A stretch of 64,000 nt of DNA from Parachlamydiales bacterium (GTDB lineage: Bacteria > Chlamydiota > Chlamydiia > Chlamydiales > JABDDJ01). Shown in pieces: positions 14,374-22,988 of this stretch. The notes below the pieces were generated by a model, which saw nothing but the letters and a program-made list of their open reading frames with translations, was not told where the DNA came from and made no database searches. The stretch's first letter is position 1; each line of letters begins with the position of its first letter. The position numbers and the translations under genes are program-made. The stretch spans positions 341,119-405,118 of the forward strand of contig JBAZCF010000002.1 of the NCBI GenBank assembly GCA_041671045.1. The letters are read 5' to 3'.

Positions 14374-16824
14374 ATGCTCGAATTTTTTCGCAAATACCAA
14401 CGGTCTTTCTTTCTGATCATCACTTTTTTTGTTGTGATCTCTTTTTCCTTTTTCGGAACGTTCAACGCAATATCTACGATGCGTCCGCTGAATACACCTA
14501 CTTTTGATGCTGTAGACGGCACACAGATCACACGTGCGGATGTGGATGATATGGCACTTTTCCTGTCGACTGACATGGAAGATAAAGTCCTCTTTGGAGG
14601 AATGTGGGGCCCTAACTTCCTCAATGATGGAGTGATATCCAAGGATTTCCTCGATACGGGGTTAGCAGCAATTATTGCAGAAAAATTTGCGGGCGTGCTT
14701 AGCCCTGAATTAGAGGCTAAACTTGAAAAAGAAAAGCGATTTAAAGGGTACAAACATCCCAGCGCACCTTTTTTAAGCTCCCTTGCAGTATGGAATTATT
14801 TCGCTCCGGAAATCAATACGCAGCTATTTGAACTTCAGCAGCAATCCAGCGCAGTGACACCTGAAGCATTACGCAGCAGGATCAACCTTTACCTTGCTCA
14901 AAAAAAGTTTTCTGAGCCAATGCTTAAGCAGATGCTGTTATACCAACAACAGCAATATAACTGGATAAAACCTGATGATTCGATTGTTCAATCAGATTTG
15001 ACTCTCTTTGGCTACCATAACCTCTCCGATTGGTTTGGCCCCCGCTTTATTCATTTATTGGCTGAATTCATTTACAATAGCTCTGCTCAAGCGCGCGAAC
15101 TGGGTTATGAAGTTTCACGTGAAGAGGCTTTGGCCGATCTGATAAAAAATACTTCGACCAGTTTCCAACAGCTACAAAACAATCCCCGCTTAGGTGTTTC
15201 TACAACCGGAGATTATTTTAGACAGCAGCTGCAAAGAATGAATTTAGACCAGGGCCGTGCTGTCCACCTTTGGCAGCAAGTGATGCTTTTCCGCCGCTTA
15301 TATAATAACACGGGCAGCCTTGCGCTGGTCAACAGATTCGCTTTCGAGCGCTTTGGTGAGTTTGCAGGTGAAGGTGTGGTCGGTGTAGGGTATGCATTAC
15401 CTAAAGCATTGCAAATTAAAGACTTTCATGATCTTCAAGCTCTTGAAATGTACCTTAAATCTATTTCAAAGAAAGGTAGCGACCCTCTAGAACTTCCCAA
15501 AACTTTCTTCAGTGTAGATGAAATCATCAACCGTAATCCAGAGTTAGCTCAAAAACGCTATATCTTAGAAATTGCATCGGTAGATAAAAAAACACTTCAA
15601 GGCAAAGTTTCCATTAAAGAAATGTGGGATTGGGAAACTTCTCCTGCCGGCTGGAATAAAATCGTAAAAGAGTTTCCGGAGCTTGGAAAAGCCCAAGTCA
15701 CAAAGCCAGAAGATAAGCGCAACGCAATTGATGCTTTAGAACCTGCTTTGCGTGCAAAAGTAGACTTCTATGCACGCAAAGAGATTGTGGATATGCATAA
15801 TGACTGGCTGACAGATGCCCTAGCAAAAGCCCCTGTAAAGAAACAGGAAGTTGCTATCAGCTACCGTGGCAATGCCGCACCTTTTACTAATTTGAAGGAT
15901 AATGCACAACTTATTGAGCTATTAGATAACGCACCGGTCGGCAAGGGATCTTTTAGCGATAAAGCTGATTCTATGTCGGCTCATGCTTCTTTGAAACGCT
16001 TTACTACAGACGAGACTCATTATTATAGTATCAACGTTGTCGAGAAACCAAAAACAGCAGAAATAATACCTTTTGCAGCTGCGAAAGAACGTGGATTGCT
16101 TGATCCGCTTATCGATGCCTCTCTCAAGGGATATTATTTGACTATTCGCGACAAAAACCCGCAAAAATTCAAACGTCCTGATGGCAGTTGGAAGCAATTT
16201 GAAGAAGTACGTAATGAAATTGCCGATGATTATTTTGCAATCATCTTAAAAAACATACGTGATGATGCTGTCGCAAGCGGCTTGATGCCCAAAGATGCCC
16301 CTCCGCTCACGAGCGATAGAGCTGCTTCATTGCGCCTCTACAAATATATGCGTACTCTGCGTAACAAAGCTGCTACAGATGCAACCTCCCTCAATGCAAT
16401 GGTCAATGAAGCCATCACAGAGGGAGAAGGTTCAGAAATCACGTGGAAACCTTTACCAAACATTCAAGACCAATGGAAATTAGTAGCAGAGCCTTTCAAA
16501 GAGAATAGATCTTCTACCCATGCCAACATAGATCTGAATCAAGCCTTCAGCTTAACACTCAATGATTGGTCTAAAGTGTCAACGCCTGTGAACGGAGACC
16601 TAGCTTTTTTCCAAGTCACCAATAAGGGGCTCGGAGATGCGAGCGATCCACTCTTTGATAAAACTATTGAAGCACATCGTCTCCTTGGCCACGAAGCAAT
16701 GCAGAAGCTAGCTTCCGCTTCTGTTGATCATATGTTAGAGAAAAAAGCGATATCAATAGAGTTCCTTGGATCACCCGGGAATGGGGCCTCCGAAATGGGG
16801 CTTCCTGAGACCCTTCCGGAATAA
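14374..16824 (+). CDS. PpiD/SurA_N-like membrane-anchored periplasmic folding factor
   Basis: An 816-residue protein with a short cytoplasmic N terminus, one membrane anchor (about 11-30, SFFLIITFFVVISFSFFGTF) and a large, mostly helical periplasmic part. The start, topology and the FDAVDGTQITRADVDD segment after the anchor resemble PpiD and SurA N-terminal chaperone domains. I see no clear parvulin catalytic motif, so it may be a chaperone without isomerase activity. Much of the length is chlamydia-specific and unrecognised. It is followed after 12 bases by the CBM9-like gene. Gene reality is high; the functional label is moderate. Confidence 0.65.
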   Translation: MLEFFRKYQRSFFLIITFFVVISFSFFGTFNAISTMRPLNTPTFDAVDGTQITRADVDDMALFLSTDMEDKVLFGGMWGPNFLNDGVISKDFLDTGLAAIIAEKFAGVLSPELEAKLEKEKRFKGYKHPSAPFLSSLAVWNYFAPEINTQLFELQQQSSAVTPEALRSRINLYLAQKKFSEPMLKQMLLYQQQQYNWIKPDDSIVQSDLTLFGYHNLSDWFGPRFIHLLAEFIYNSSAQARELGYEVSREEALADLIKNTSTSFQQLQNNPRLGVSTTGDYFRQQLQRMNLDQGRAVHLWQQVMLFRRLYNNTGSLALVNRFAFERFGEFAGEGVVGVGYALPKALQIKDFHDLQALEMYLKSISKKGSDPLELPKTFFSVDEIINRNPELAQKRYILEIASVDKKTLQGKVSIKEMWDWETSPAGWNKIVKEFPELGKAQVTKPEDKRNAIDALEPALRAKVDFYARKEIVDMHNDWLTDALAKAPVKKQEVAISYRGNAAPFTNLKDNAQLIELLDNAPVGKGSFSDKADSMSAHASLKRFTTDETHYYSINVVEKPKTAEIIPFAAAKERGLLDPLIDASLKGYYLTIRDKNPQKFKRPDGSWKQFEEVRNEIADDYFAIILKNIRDDAVASGLMPKDAPPLTSDRAASLRLYKYMRTLRNKAATDATSLNAMVNEAITEGEGSEITWKPLPNIQDQWKLVAEPFKENRSSTHANIDLNQAFSLTLNDWSKVSTPVNGDLAFFQVTNKGLGDASDPLFDKTIEAHRLLGHEAMQKLASASVDHMLEKKAISIEFLGSPGNGASEMGLPETLPE
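15111..15126. promoter_or_regulatory. Second parS-like site inside the PpiD-like gene
   Basis: The sequence agtttcacgtgaagag contains the 12-base core GTTTCACGTGAA of the parS consensus exactly, with four mismatches at the edges. It is 1.3 kb from the other parS-like site. Its coding position does not exclude function, since many parS sites are intragenic. Confidence 0.35.
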
Positions 16825-16836
16825 GGAACACAGTGC

Positions 16837-17490
16837 ATGGATGAAGAGACGCCCCTAATACTGACACCCGTAAACTTCTTTCAGTTTGCATTTGAACTGC
16901 ATAAGATAGATTTACAGCCGCTGGCATCTTTAGGGAAGCGTCTCTCTCATCCGAAGTATCGTCTCCCGGATTTATCCGGCTTATGTGCAGAAGAAGCTTT
17001 TGCAGAAATATATATGGGATGGGCTGAACAGGGTCTTGCAATCCATGTACTCTGCAATGAGACATTTAATAGAGTATCCTATCCAGATGTGACACGCGGC
17101 GATAGCTTAGAGCTTTTCTTAGATACACGTGACGTAAAAACCAGTGGTTATAATACACGCTACTGCCACCATTTTTATTGTTTGCCTGAAAGCATCGAAG
17201 GACACCAAGCAGGTGAGATTACGCACTTCCGTACAGAGGATGCGCATGAATGGTGCAATCATGAAGATTTGGAAGTTAAGGCAAGCAAGCATAGCGGCTC
17301 TTATTCATTGACTTTGATTATACCTTCACATTGCATGACAGGCTACGATCCGGAGAATTTTAATCGGATAGGCATTTCCTATCGAGTTAACCGTACAGTT
17401 GGACCCCAGCAGCATTTTAGTGCAGTAAGCGAAGAATTCCAAATCGAACAGCAGCCCTCTCTATGGGCAAGCTTCAAGTTGATTCCTTAA
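16837..17490 (+). CDS. CBM9/DOMON-like beta-sandwich protein
   Basis: A 217-residue protein without a signal peptide. The segment TRGDSLELFLDTRDVKTSGY (about 87-106) resembles the core of family 9 carbohydrate-binding-module-like domains, and the alternating hydrophobic pattern suggests an all-beta fold. I have no evidence for a ligand. It lies 12 bases downstream of the PpiD-like gene and is probably co-transcribed with it. The family call is from memory and moderate. Confidence 0.55.
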   Translation: MDEETPLILTPVNFFQFAFELHKIDLQPLASLGKRLSHPKYRLPDLSGLCAEEAFAEIYMGWAEQGLAIHVLCNETFNRVSYPDVTRGDSLELFLDTRDVKTSGYNTRYCHHFYCLPESIEGHQAGEITHFRTEDAHEWCNHEDLEVKASKHSGSYSLTLIIPSHCMTGYDPENFNRIGISYRVNRTVGPQQHFSAVSEEFQIEQQPSLWASFKLIP

Positions 17491-17628
17491 TATTAGGTAA
17501 CACTTATACCTTATCGATGCCCTAAGTATTGTTTATACACATATGTCCAGCGCTGGAAGGACTGGCAATATCTCATTAAGTCAACAATGTATATAAAACG
17601 GAAATTGGCCTGAAGGTCAAAAAGAAAG

Positions 17629-17658
17629 AGCGTTGTATAGTTTACACTATACAACGCT
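17629..17658 (-). terminator. Rho-independent terminator for the gene at 17674-19365
   Basis: A perfect 13-bp stem (agcgttgtatagt paired with its complement) and a 4-base loop. On the minus strand it is followed by a T-rich ctttcttttt tract. It starts 16 bases past the stop of the minus-strand gene. Because the stem is symmetrical it could also act on readthrough from the plus-strand CBM9-like gene. Confidence 0.8.
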
Positions 17659-17673
17659 TTGGGAATAGACTGC

Positions 17674-19365
17674 TTATTTTGCAGGAGCAACAGGTGCAGC
17701 CGGAGCCTTAGGAGTAGTGCTGTTGTTAGGTGCCGGTAAAACCTGTGGTGGAATTACTGGAGCAGGTGCAGGAGTTGGAACCAATGTGCCATATAATTCA
17801 AAGGCTTTTCCTAGAAACTCTGGCAGTTTCAGTGTGCCCACTTTCCAGTGATCTTGATCATTATATACAAATGTTACGCGCAGATCTGTCGTGTCTTTAG
17901 CCGGATCATCGGAAATCTCATTCAGGAATGTTAGAGTTTTCTTGATAGCTTCAGGACTTAAGGATGCAACGCTGTTGTCTTTAGAGATGGAATACTTGTT
18001 ATAAACCTGTACGACTTTATTGTAGAAATCTGTAAGGTTCTCTACGAGCTGCTTATAACGTGTGATTTTTAGTAAGCCATTGACATTAGGATCAGAGAAG
18101 TTGTTCTTAAAATCACCTTTAGTCGTAATAGACAGTGCATAAGGAGGGAAAATATAGTCGAAAGCACTTAAGTCAAATTTACCGAATTCAACGACATTAT
18201 TTTGCATGTCGGCAGAACCAATGAAATCGACCTTGTTAGTAATTTTCCCAAATTCATGTAGAGCAGGAATAAGTTTGATGATGTCCTCTCTAGCATTCAT
18301 TAGCTGTTCTTGTTCTTTTGGATTATCTCCGACAAAAGTTTTTGCGAACTCAGGACTTTTGAGAAGCACAGATAAAGCTCTACGGATAGCTTGATCATAC
18401 TTTTCTGTATAAGTACTCTCAGCAAAGCCTTTAAAAGTTAATGTCCACAAAGTATTGTCTTGCAATAGGGATAATACGAAGTTTTGCAGGGTGCTGGTGT
18501 AGATTTCAGAGTTGAAACTGAACTTATCTAATTTGAAGCAAGCTTCAGCTTTTCTAGGTTGGAATGGATTGGAACTAAGGTCTTCCCATTTTCCTGGTTC
18601 AGGATAGCATACAGAACCTTCCAATTCTACTTGCGTTTTACCCATGTCTGTGGGGTTATAATAAAAAGTGCTAAGCACTTCAACGGAATCAGGAGTTTTG
18701 ACTTGCAGATCTTTAGTATATAAAGAGTAAGTGATGTCTTGCTGTCCTTCTTTATAGTCCCTTCTGTTGACTTTTATGTCTAATGGACCCGAAGTGATTT
18801 GCAGAGGTGTTTTTTCATTGATCTCAGTGTTAAAAGACATCTCCTCAAGGTTGGACTTGAAAGATAGGAAGCTGAGGTTCATGTCTTGGGTAGTATTTTT
18901 TTCTTGTAGGAGGACATTTTTCAGAATGTCGAAATGGGAGGAGTTTCCATCTTCCAGCGCTAATGCTGTTTTTCCTTTGACCACTAATGTATGTGGGAGT
19001 CCTGTTTGAGAAAGCATTTCAGACTGAATTGTCGTTGTGCCGTTGCTTGTGATCAGCCTTTCTTTCTGCCATAAAGGAATGGAAAGGGTCAGGGAGCCGT
19101 CGACTTTTACTTCGAAATTTTCTTTGCTGTCTTGCTGATGTTTCTTTACCTTCACATTTTCAAGACGTAAATTGATGTGGCTAGGAAAGCCTTCTTTCGA
19201 GAGGGAGTCATATGTCACGGTCTCGATATTATTCTCTTTCTGCCATTCTGCAACGCTTTCTTTAAAAGCTGTTTCGGCTTTGTTTGCTAAAACATACCAA
19301 TATGCGCTATATCCTGCCGCAGCTGCTAGGAGGATCAAACCTAATGAGTTAATAATTTTTTTCAT
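17674..19365 (-). CDS. DUF2125-like membrane-anchored periplasmic protein
   Basis: A 563-residue protein with an N-terminal anchor or signal (about 3-22, INSLGLILLAAAAGYSAYWY). The following region, with YDSLSKEGFPSHINLRLENV, resembles the start of DUF2125/DUF945-type proteins, which are large beta-rich periplasmic proteins. The C terminus is a low-complexity Pro/Ala tail (PTPAPAPVIPP and onward), probably flexible. The ATG at 19365 has AAGGTC upstream; an earlier ATG at 19395 would put 10 polar residues ahead of the signal. Function unknown. A terminator follows the stop. Confidence 0.65.
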   Translation of the reverse strand: MKKIINSLGLILLAAAAGYSAYWYVLANKAETAFKESVAEWQKENNIETVTYDSLSKEGFPSHINLRLENVKVKKHQQDSKENFEVKVDGSLTLSIPLWQKERLITSNGTTTIQSEMLSQTGLPHTLVVKGKTALALEDGNSSHFDILKNVLLQEKNTTQDMNLSFLSFKSNLEEMSFNTEINEKTPLQITSGPLDIKVNRRDYKEGQQDITYSLYTKDLQVKTPDSVEVLSTFYYNPTDMGKTQVELEGSVCYPEPGKWEDLSSNPFQPRKAEACFKLDKFSFNSEIYTSTLQNFVLSLLQDNTLWTLTFKGFAESTYTEKYDQAIRRALSVLLKSPEFAKTFVGDNPKEQEQLMNAREDIIKLIPALHEFGKITNKVDFIGSADMQNNVVEFGKFDLSAFDYIFPPYALSITTKGDFKNNFSDPNVNGLLKITRYKQLVENLTDFYNKVVQVYNKYSISKDNSVASLSPEAIKKTLTFLNEISDDPAKDTTDLRVTFVYNDQDHWKVGTLKLPEFLGKAFELYGTLVPTPAPAPVIPPQVLPAPNNSTTPKAPAAPVAPAK

Positions 19366-19476
19366 ATTTTGACCTTTATGGGATGATATTAGCACTATAG
19401 TACAGAAGCGATATCTTTTTCTAGAAATTAGGAATAGAAATGGAAACGGTCGAGACCGTTTCCATATTGTGCATAT

Positions 19477-20466
19477 CTAATCAAATTCCACAGCTTGGAA
19501 ATGAATAAAGTTAGTGCCCGCGTCGGCTTCAATCGTGACCGAACCTGCACCTCTACCAGAGATGAAAGGTTCAGACAAACCGCTACCACCATTTTGTAAT
19601 GTTGATACCACTACCGGTGCTTGTAGTGTGGTAAAATTAATTAGGTACCTAAGTGGTGTGGCATTGGTCTGCGTAAATATATAGCCGGGGCCCGATCCAT
19701 TGAGATCATCTTTATCGATGATTCCTTCCACAATGGACACTGTAGTGGTTCCTGCAGGGATAATCAATACCGTTGGACCCGTAGAGCCTTGTGGACCCTG
19801 AGGCCCTGCAATGCCTTGCGGTCCCACTGGACCTTGAGCTCCCGGAAGTCCGGGAGTGCCCGCAAGACCCGGACTTCCGGGATTGCCTCCAGCACCTGGA
19901 ACGCCTTGTACACCTTGGTTGCCTACCGTACCATCTATTCCAGGGTCACCAGTAGGGCCTGGAGGACCTGGAGGGCCTGAAGCCCCTAATGTGCCTGTTG
20001 TGCCTGGAACACCTGTCGGTCCTGGAGGGCCGACGCCGCCCGGAGCCCCTGCCGGTCCGGGAAGACCGTCAACACCATCTGTGCCTGGGGGGCCTATGAC
20101 GCCCGGTATACCTTGAACGCCTTGGGTGCCTTGAGGTCCGGTAAGACCGGCTGCACCGGGATCACCGTCTGGACCTTGTAAGCCTGGAGGGCCCATCACA
20201 CCATTGAGTCCTGGGGGACCTGCTTGGCCTGGAAAACCTGGAGGACCTGGAGGACCTTGTACGCCGGGAGCCCCTGAATAATAACTTCCGCTATATCCAC
20301 TCCCCGAAGAATACCCGCTGCTAGAGCGTGTATCAAATAAGGGGGGATCTCCTGCTGCTGCCAGAAGGAGATCCGTATCAATAGCTATCTCGGCATTCAA
20401 GTTGCCGCTAAGGGCAATGAAAGGAATGCCTAGGAGCCATAGCTTTCGTAATGAGTATTTCAACAT
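19477..20466 (-). CDS. Collagen-like secreted protein 2
   Basis: The product has 329 residues: a Sec signal peptide (about 1-25, ending ALSGNLNA), a Ser/Tyr/Gly-rich linker (SSSGYSSGSGYSGSYYSG), a Gly-X-Y collagen-like tract of about 155 residues (from about 68 to 225, for example GPPGPPGFPGQAGPPG), and a C-terminal globular domain of about 100 residues. That domain starts IPAGTTTVSIVEGIID and is shared with the upstream protein. The ATG at 20466 has AAAGG upstream; a GTG at 20484 directly follows the upstream gene's stop. Likely a surface or secreted triple-helical trimer. Tandem duplicate of the gene at 20485. Confidence 0.85.
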   Translation of the reverse strand: MLKYSLRKLWLLGIPFIALSGNLNAEIAIDTDLLLAAAGDPPLFDTRSSSGYSSGSGYSGSYYSGAPGVQGPPGPPGFPGQAGPPGLNGVMGPPGLQGPDGDPGAAGLTGPQGTQGVQGIPGVIGPPGTDGVDGLPGPAGAPGGVGPPGPTGVPGTTGTLGASGPPGPPGPTGDPGIDGTVGNQGVQGVPGAGGNPGSPGLAGTPGLPGAQGPVGPQGIAGPQGPQGSTGPTVLIIPAGTTTVSIVEGIIDKDDLNGSGPGYIFTQTNATPLRYLINFTTLQAPVVVSTLQNGGSGLSEPFISGRGAGSVTIEADAGTNFIHFQAVEFD

Positions 20467-20484
20467 TTTTAATACCTTTAGCAC

Positions 20485-21447
20485 TTAGTTGGCTTCAATA
20501 GCTATGAAGTCAAGCGAGTTAACGTTATCAGAGAACTCCACCTCGACTAAGCCCACTGAATTGGACAAGATAAACGGTGTGTTACCTACGTTGCTTCCGT
20601 TCTCATAAGAGAGGGTTACTGCAGGTAGGCTTAAAGTATTAAAAGCAATTTGATATCTTCTTGGAGTAGTATTAGTACGCGTAAAGGTATAACCCGGTCC
20701 GCTACCATTTATATCTCCTGCATCGATAATGCCTGCGACAATAGAGATGGTTGTGGCTCCAGCTGGAACAACTAAGTTGTTAGGGCCGGGATTGCCTTGC
20801 GGTCCGGCAGGTCCTGCGGGTCCTTGCGGTCCGGCAGGTCCTTGTACACCGACAGGGCCGTTGGCACCGTTGGCACCGTTAGCGCCAGGGGCTCCAGTTG
20901 GACCTACAGCTCCTGGAGGACCTTGAGGGCCGGGAACGCCTGTAGCTCCATTGGCTCCTGGTGCGCCGGGTGCGCCTGCTGGGCCAGGGGCTCCTGCAGC
21001 GCCGTCGATGCCGTCAGCGCCTGGGGGGCCCGCGGCTCCTGGAGCTCCGGCTGTTCCTGTTGCGCCTGGCATGCCTGGTTGTCCGTTTTGACCGTTAGGT
21101 CCTTGGGGTCCTGCAGGGCCTTGCAGACCTTGAGCACCGGGAGCTCCTGCTGCACCGGGCGCGCCTGGTGTGCCGGGGTTACCTTGTACGCCAGGAGGGC
21201 CTTGAGGACCAACTTGACCCGCAGGGCCTGGAGGACCTAGTGCTCCTGGAGGGCCTGGAGGTCCTGCAGGACCTGGAGGACCCGGAGGGCAGTTGTAACT
21301 TGAAGAGGAAGATCCAGAGTTATAAGAAGAATAGAAACTAGTATCTTCTGTTATGAAATCTGAATCGTCAGCGTAGATCTGAGCTGAGCTAGTAAGGGCA
21401 GTGGCAATAAGAAAAATAGTAAGCCACCGGGGAGAGAGTAAATTCAT
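20485..21447 (-). CDS. Collagen-like secreted protein 1
   Basis: A 320-residue protein with a Sec signal peptide (about 1-26, LTIFLIATALTSSAQIYA), a short Ser/Tyr linker and a Gly-X-Y tract from about 54 to 215 rich in GPAGPQG and GAPGA triplets. It ends in a beta-rich C-terminal domain with VPAGATTISIVAGIIDAGDI and NGSGPGYTFTRTN that is homologous to the one in the downstream protein. The ATG at 21447 has AAGGTG 5 bases upstream. Its stop abuts the next collagen gene, so the two form an operon. The C-terminal domain may act as a trimerisation or host-binding head, by analogy with other bacterial collagen-like proteins. Confidence 0.86.
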   Translation of the reverse strand: MNLLSPRWLTIFLIATALTSSAQIYADDSDFITEDTSFYSSYNSGSSSSSYNCPPGPPGPAGPPGPPGALGPPGPAGQVGPQGPPGVQGNPGTPGAPGAAGAPGAQGLQGPAGPQGPNGQNGQPGMPGATGTAGAPGAAGPPGADGIDGAAGAPGPAGAPGAPGANGATGVPGPQGPPGAVGPTGAPGANGANGANGPVGVQGPAGPQGPAGPAGPQGNPGPNNLVVPAGATTISIVAGIIDAGDINGSGPGYTFTRTNTTPRRYQIAFNTLSLPAVTLSYENGSNVGNTPFILSNSVGLVEVEFSDNVNSLDFIAIEAN

Positions 21448-21625
21448 TGCGTCACCTTGTAAAAGCTGCATATATTGCTTTGGGCGGAGCTAACAGGCCA
21501 TTCGCTTAAATGGATTGTAAGCACGCTCTTGTAGGAATACAAACAGTCGGCTTATGTCTGTGGCTGAACTTAATCTTTTTTTTAATTAGATGCAAGAAGA
21601 TGGAATATTTTTTGCTGTAACAAGG

Positions 21626-21649
21626 CCGCCGGAGGATTTCCTCCGGCGG
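21626..21649. terminator. Strong symmetrical hairpin
   Basis: A perfect 10-bp stem (ccgccggagg/cctccggcgg) with a 4-base loop, lying between the small gene at 21657-21857 and the collagen-like operon on the minus strand. It lacks a clean T run, so termination is plausible rather than shown. Confidence 0.5.
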
Positions 21650-21656
21650 AACATAT

Positions 21657-21857
21657 TTAAAAAGAGACTGATAGGATACCGCTGATGGTAATGGTTTTTA
21701 CGGAATTTGCTCCGACAAAACCTACCTCAGAAGACTTCTTCTGTAAGAGGAACAGATGAGGTTCTATAACATTGATCTCAGTCATAGATTCCATTTCTGT
21801 TTCTTGCAGATCGTCTATTGCAACGGTTGCATGGTTAAAGCTCACACTATACTCCAT
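21657..21857 (-). CDS. Small hypothetical protein upstream of the collagen-like operon
   Basis: A 66-residue product with no signal peptide or membrane segment and no recognised family. The composition is coding-like (beta-prone C terminus GFVGANSVKTITISGILSVSF in part). A small hairpin (21858-21871) abuts its ATG, and no good ribosome-binding site is seen, so expression may be low or controlled. It could be a remnant of the C-terminal domain of a collagen-like protein, but similarity is too weak to assert. Confidence 0.4.
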   Translation of the reverse strand: MEYSVSFNHATVAIDDLQETEMESMTEINVIEPHLFLLQKKSSEVGFVGANSVKTITISGILSVSF

Positions 21858-22296
21858 CTATCCGTAGATAGTTGGAAGAACCCTAAGCCTCTAGGGCTTG
21901 TCTAATGTAGAAAGCCCAAGAGTGACTCTTGGTCCTTCAAGTTCTAGCGTTCAGAGTTTTTGCTCTGAACGTTCAAGTTCAAATTAATAATCTTCGTTAA
22001 TCATCTCAAAGTGCGTGGTTTCGAGCTGCTAATGACTAAAGCCACCTCCTTCTCTGCTCTGTCGTTCCACTAGTATTAAGATGGGTAAAGTAAAATGTTT
22101 ACCTTACCTAGTTTTAGCATGTAACAATTTATAGCAAAAAATGCAAACAGTCAATTAATTTTTAGCTTGATAAGGAAGGATAAAGATAGAAATGCAAAGA
22201 AAAAGAATATTATCCTGTGTCTCTATTTCTTGAGAAAATGGAGACACAGGACGCATAGAGGAGATAGTAACTAATGGGAAGTAGTTAATATCAAAT
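21858..22296. other. Intergenic region with a cluster of stem-loops
   Basis: No gene is visible in these 439 bases. Four short stem-loops follow one another at the end next to the small gene: 21858-21871 (ctatc/gatag), 21885-21899 (aagcc/ggctt), 21916-21932 (ccaagag/ctcttgg) and 21948-21971 (cgttcagag/ctctgaacg). A larger hairpin, listed separately, ends the upstream minus-strand gene. The cluster could be a structured leader or a small RNA. Confidence 0.4.
22214..22250 (-). terminator. Rho-independent terminator for the gene at 22297-22965
   Basis: A 10-bp stem (cctgtgtctc/gagacacagg) extended by partial pairing of attt/aaat bases in the loop. On the minus strand it is followed by a T-rich stretch (attctttttctttgc). 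It begins about 47 bases past the stop codon. Confidence 0.65.
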
Positions 22297-22965
22297 TTAG
22301 TTTTGTGAACTAATGAATTGCATTAAAGTTACATTTCCCATTGTAAATAAAGGAGATATAGCTTGAAAAGCAGGTTCATGCAAAGAATTTTTAAGACGCG
22401 ACCATGCTTGACGGGCAATTTCTACATCCCCTAGGGATTTCTCTAGAAGTGCAGTCTGAAAAGAACTGAAAGCATACAATCCGCTGGTAGGAGAAGAGGC
22501 CTGAGTGATGGCATTGCCTTTTTCGATTGCTTTTTGTGTATTACCTTCAGAAAGGGCGATGGTTTGTTCAGCAAATTCTTTGTAAAGGTTAACGGAGGGA
22601 TCAAAGTCCAACTTCAAAAAATTATTCGCGAAAGGAAGGGCTTGTTCTTTTTGTCCGGCGGCCAAGAGCAGCTGAGCAATGTCGCCATCATATTTTTGAT
22701 GGAGTACAGGATATTTATCCATTAGGGCGCTGAGCTTGCTTAACTCTGACAGAGCTTCGTTCGCGGTATTAGGGCTGGAAATGGCTTTTTTAAACACCGT
22801 ATATTGGTTAGAAGCTATGATATAATCATTTTGTGTGGCGCCGCTTCCCAGCTGTGACCACAGCAAGAGTAAAAGTAGAGCGAAGGCTATGCCGCCTCCA
22901 ATGAGATACTTTTTGTACTCGGCGAGCCATTCGCCTAAATAAAAATCATCGTGATGTTGTTTCAT
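22297..22965 (-). CDS. Membrane-anchored TPR-like protein (YfgM-like topology)
   Basis: A 222-residue protein with one membrane segment at about 21-40 (YLIGGGIAFALLLLLLW) and a C-terminal helical-repeat domain facing the periplasm or lumen. The overall shape resembles YfgM-type proteins, which join PpiD at the translocon. A PpiD-like gene lies 6 kb away in this window, but the link is only suggestive. It is divergent from parB with a very short gap, so both promoters must overlap coding sequence. A terminator follows. Confidence 0.6.
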   Translation of the reverse strand: MKQHHDDFYLGEWLAEYKKYLIGGGIAFALLLLLLWSQLGSGATQNDYIIASNQYTVFKKAISSPNTANEALSELSKLSALMDKYPVLHQKYDGDIAQLLLAAGQKEQALPFANNFLKLDFDPSVNLYKEFAEQTIALSEGNTQKAIEKGNAITQASSPTSGLYAFSSFQTALLEKSLGDVEIARQAWSRLKNSLHEPAFQAISPLFTMGNVTLMQFISSQN

Positions 22966-22988
22966 AGCTTCCCTTGCATTTTGCTGGG

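Noticed and set aside
14292..14507. 71-residue open frame before the PpiD-like gene
   Set aside because: It overlaps the true start in another frame and reads as non-coding composition.
19789..21240. Repetitive DNA in the collagen-like genes considered as a CRISPR array or tandem repeat locus
   Set aside because: The periodicity is 9 bases from Gly-X-Y codons in an open frame; there are no conserved direct repeats with unique spacers. Antisense frames there are shadows.
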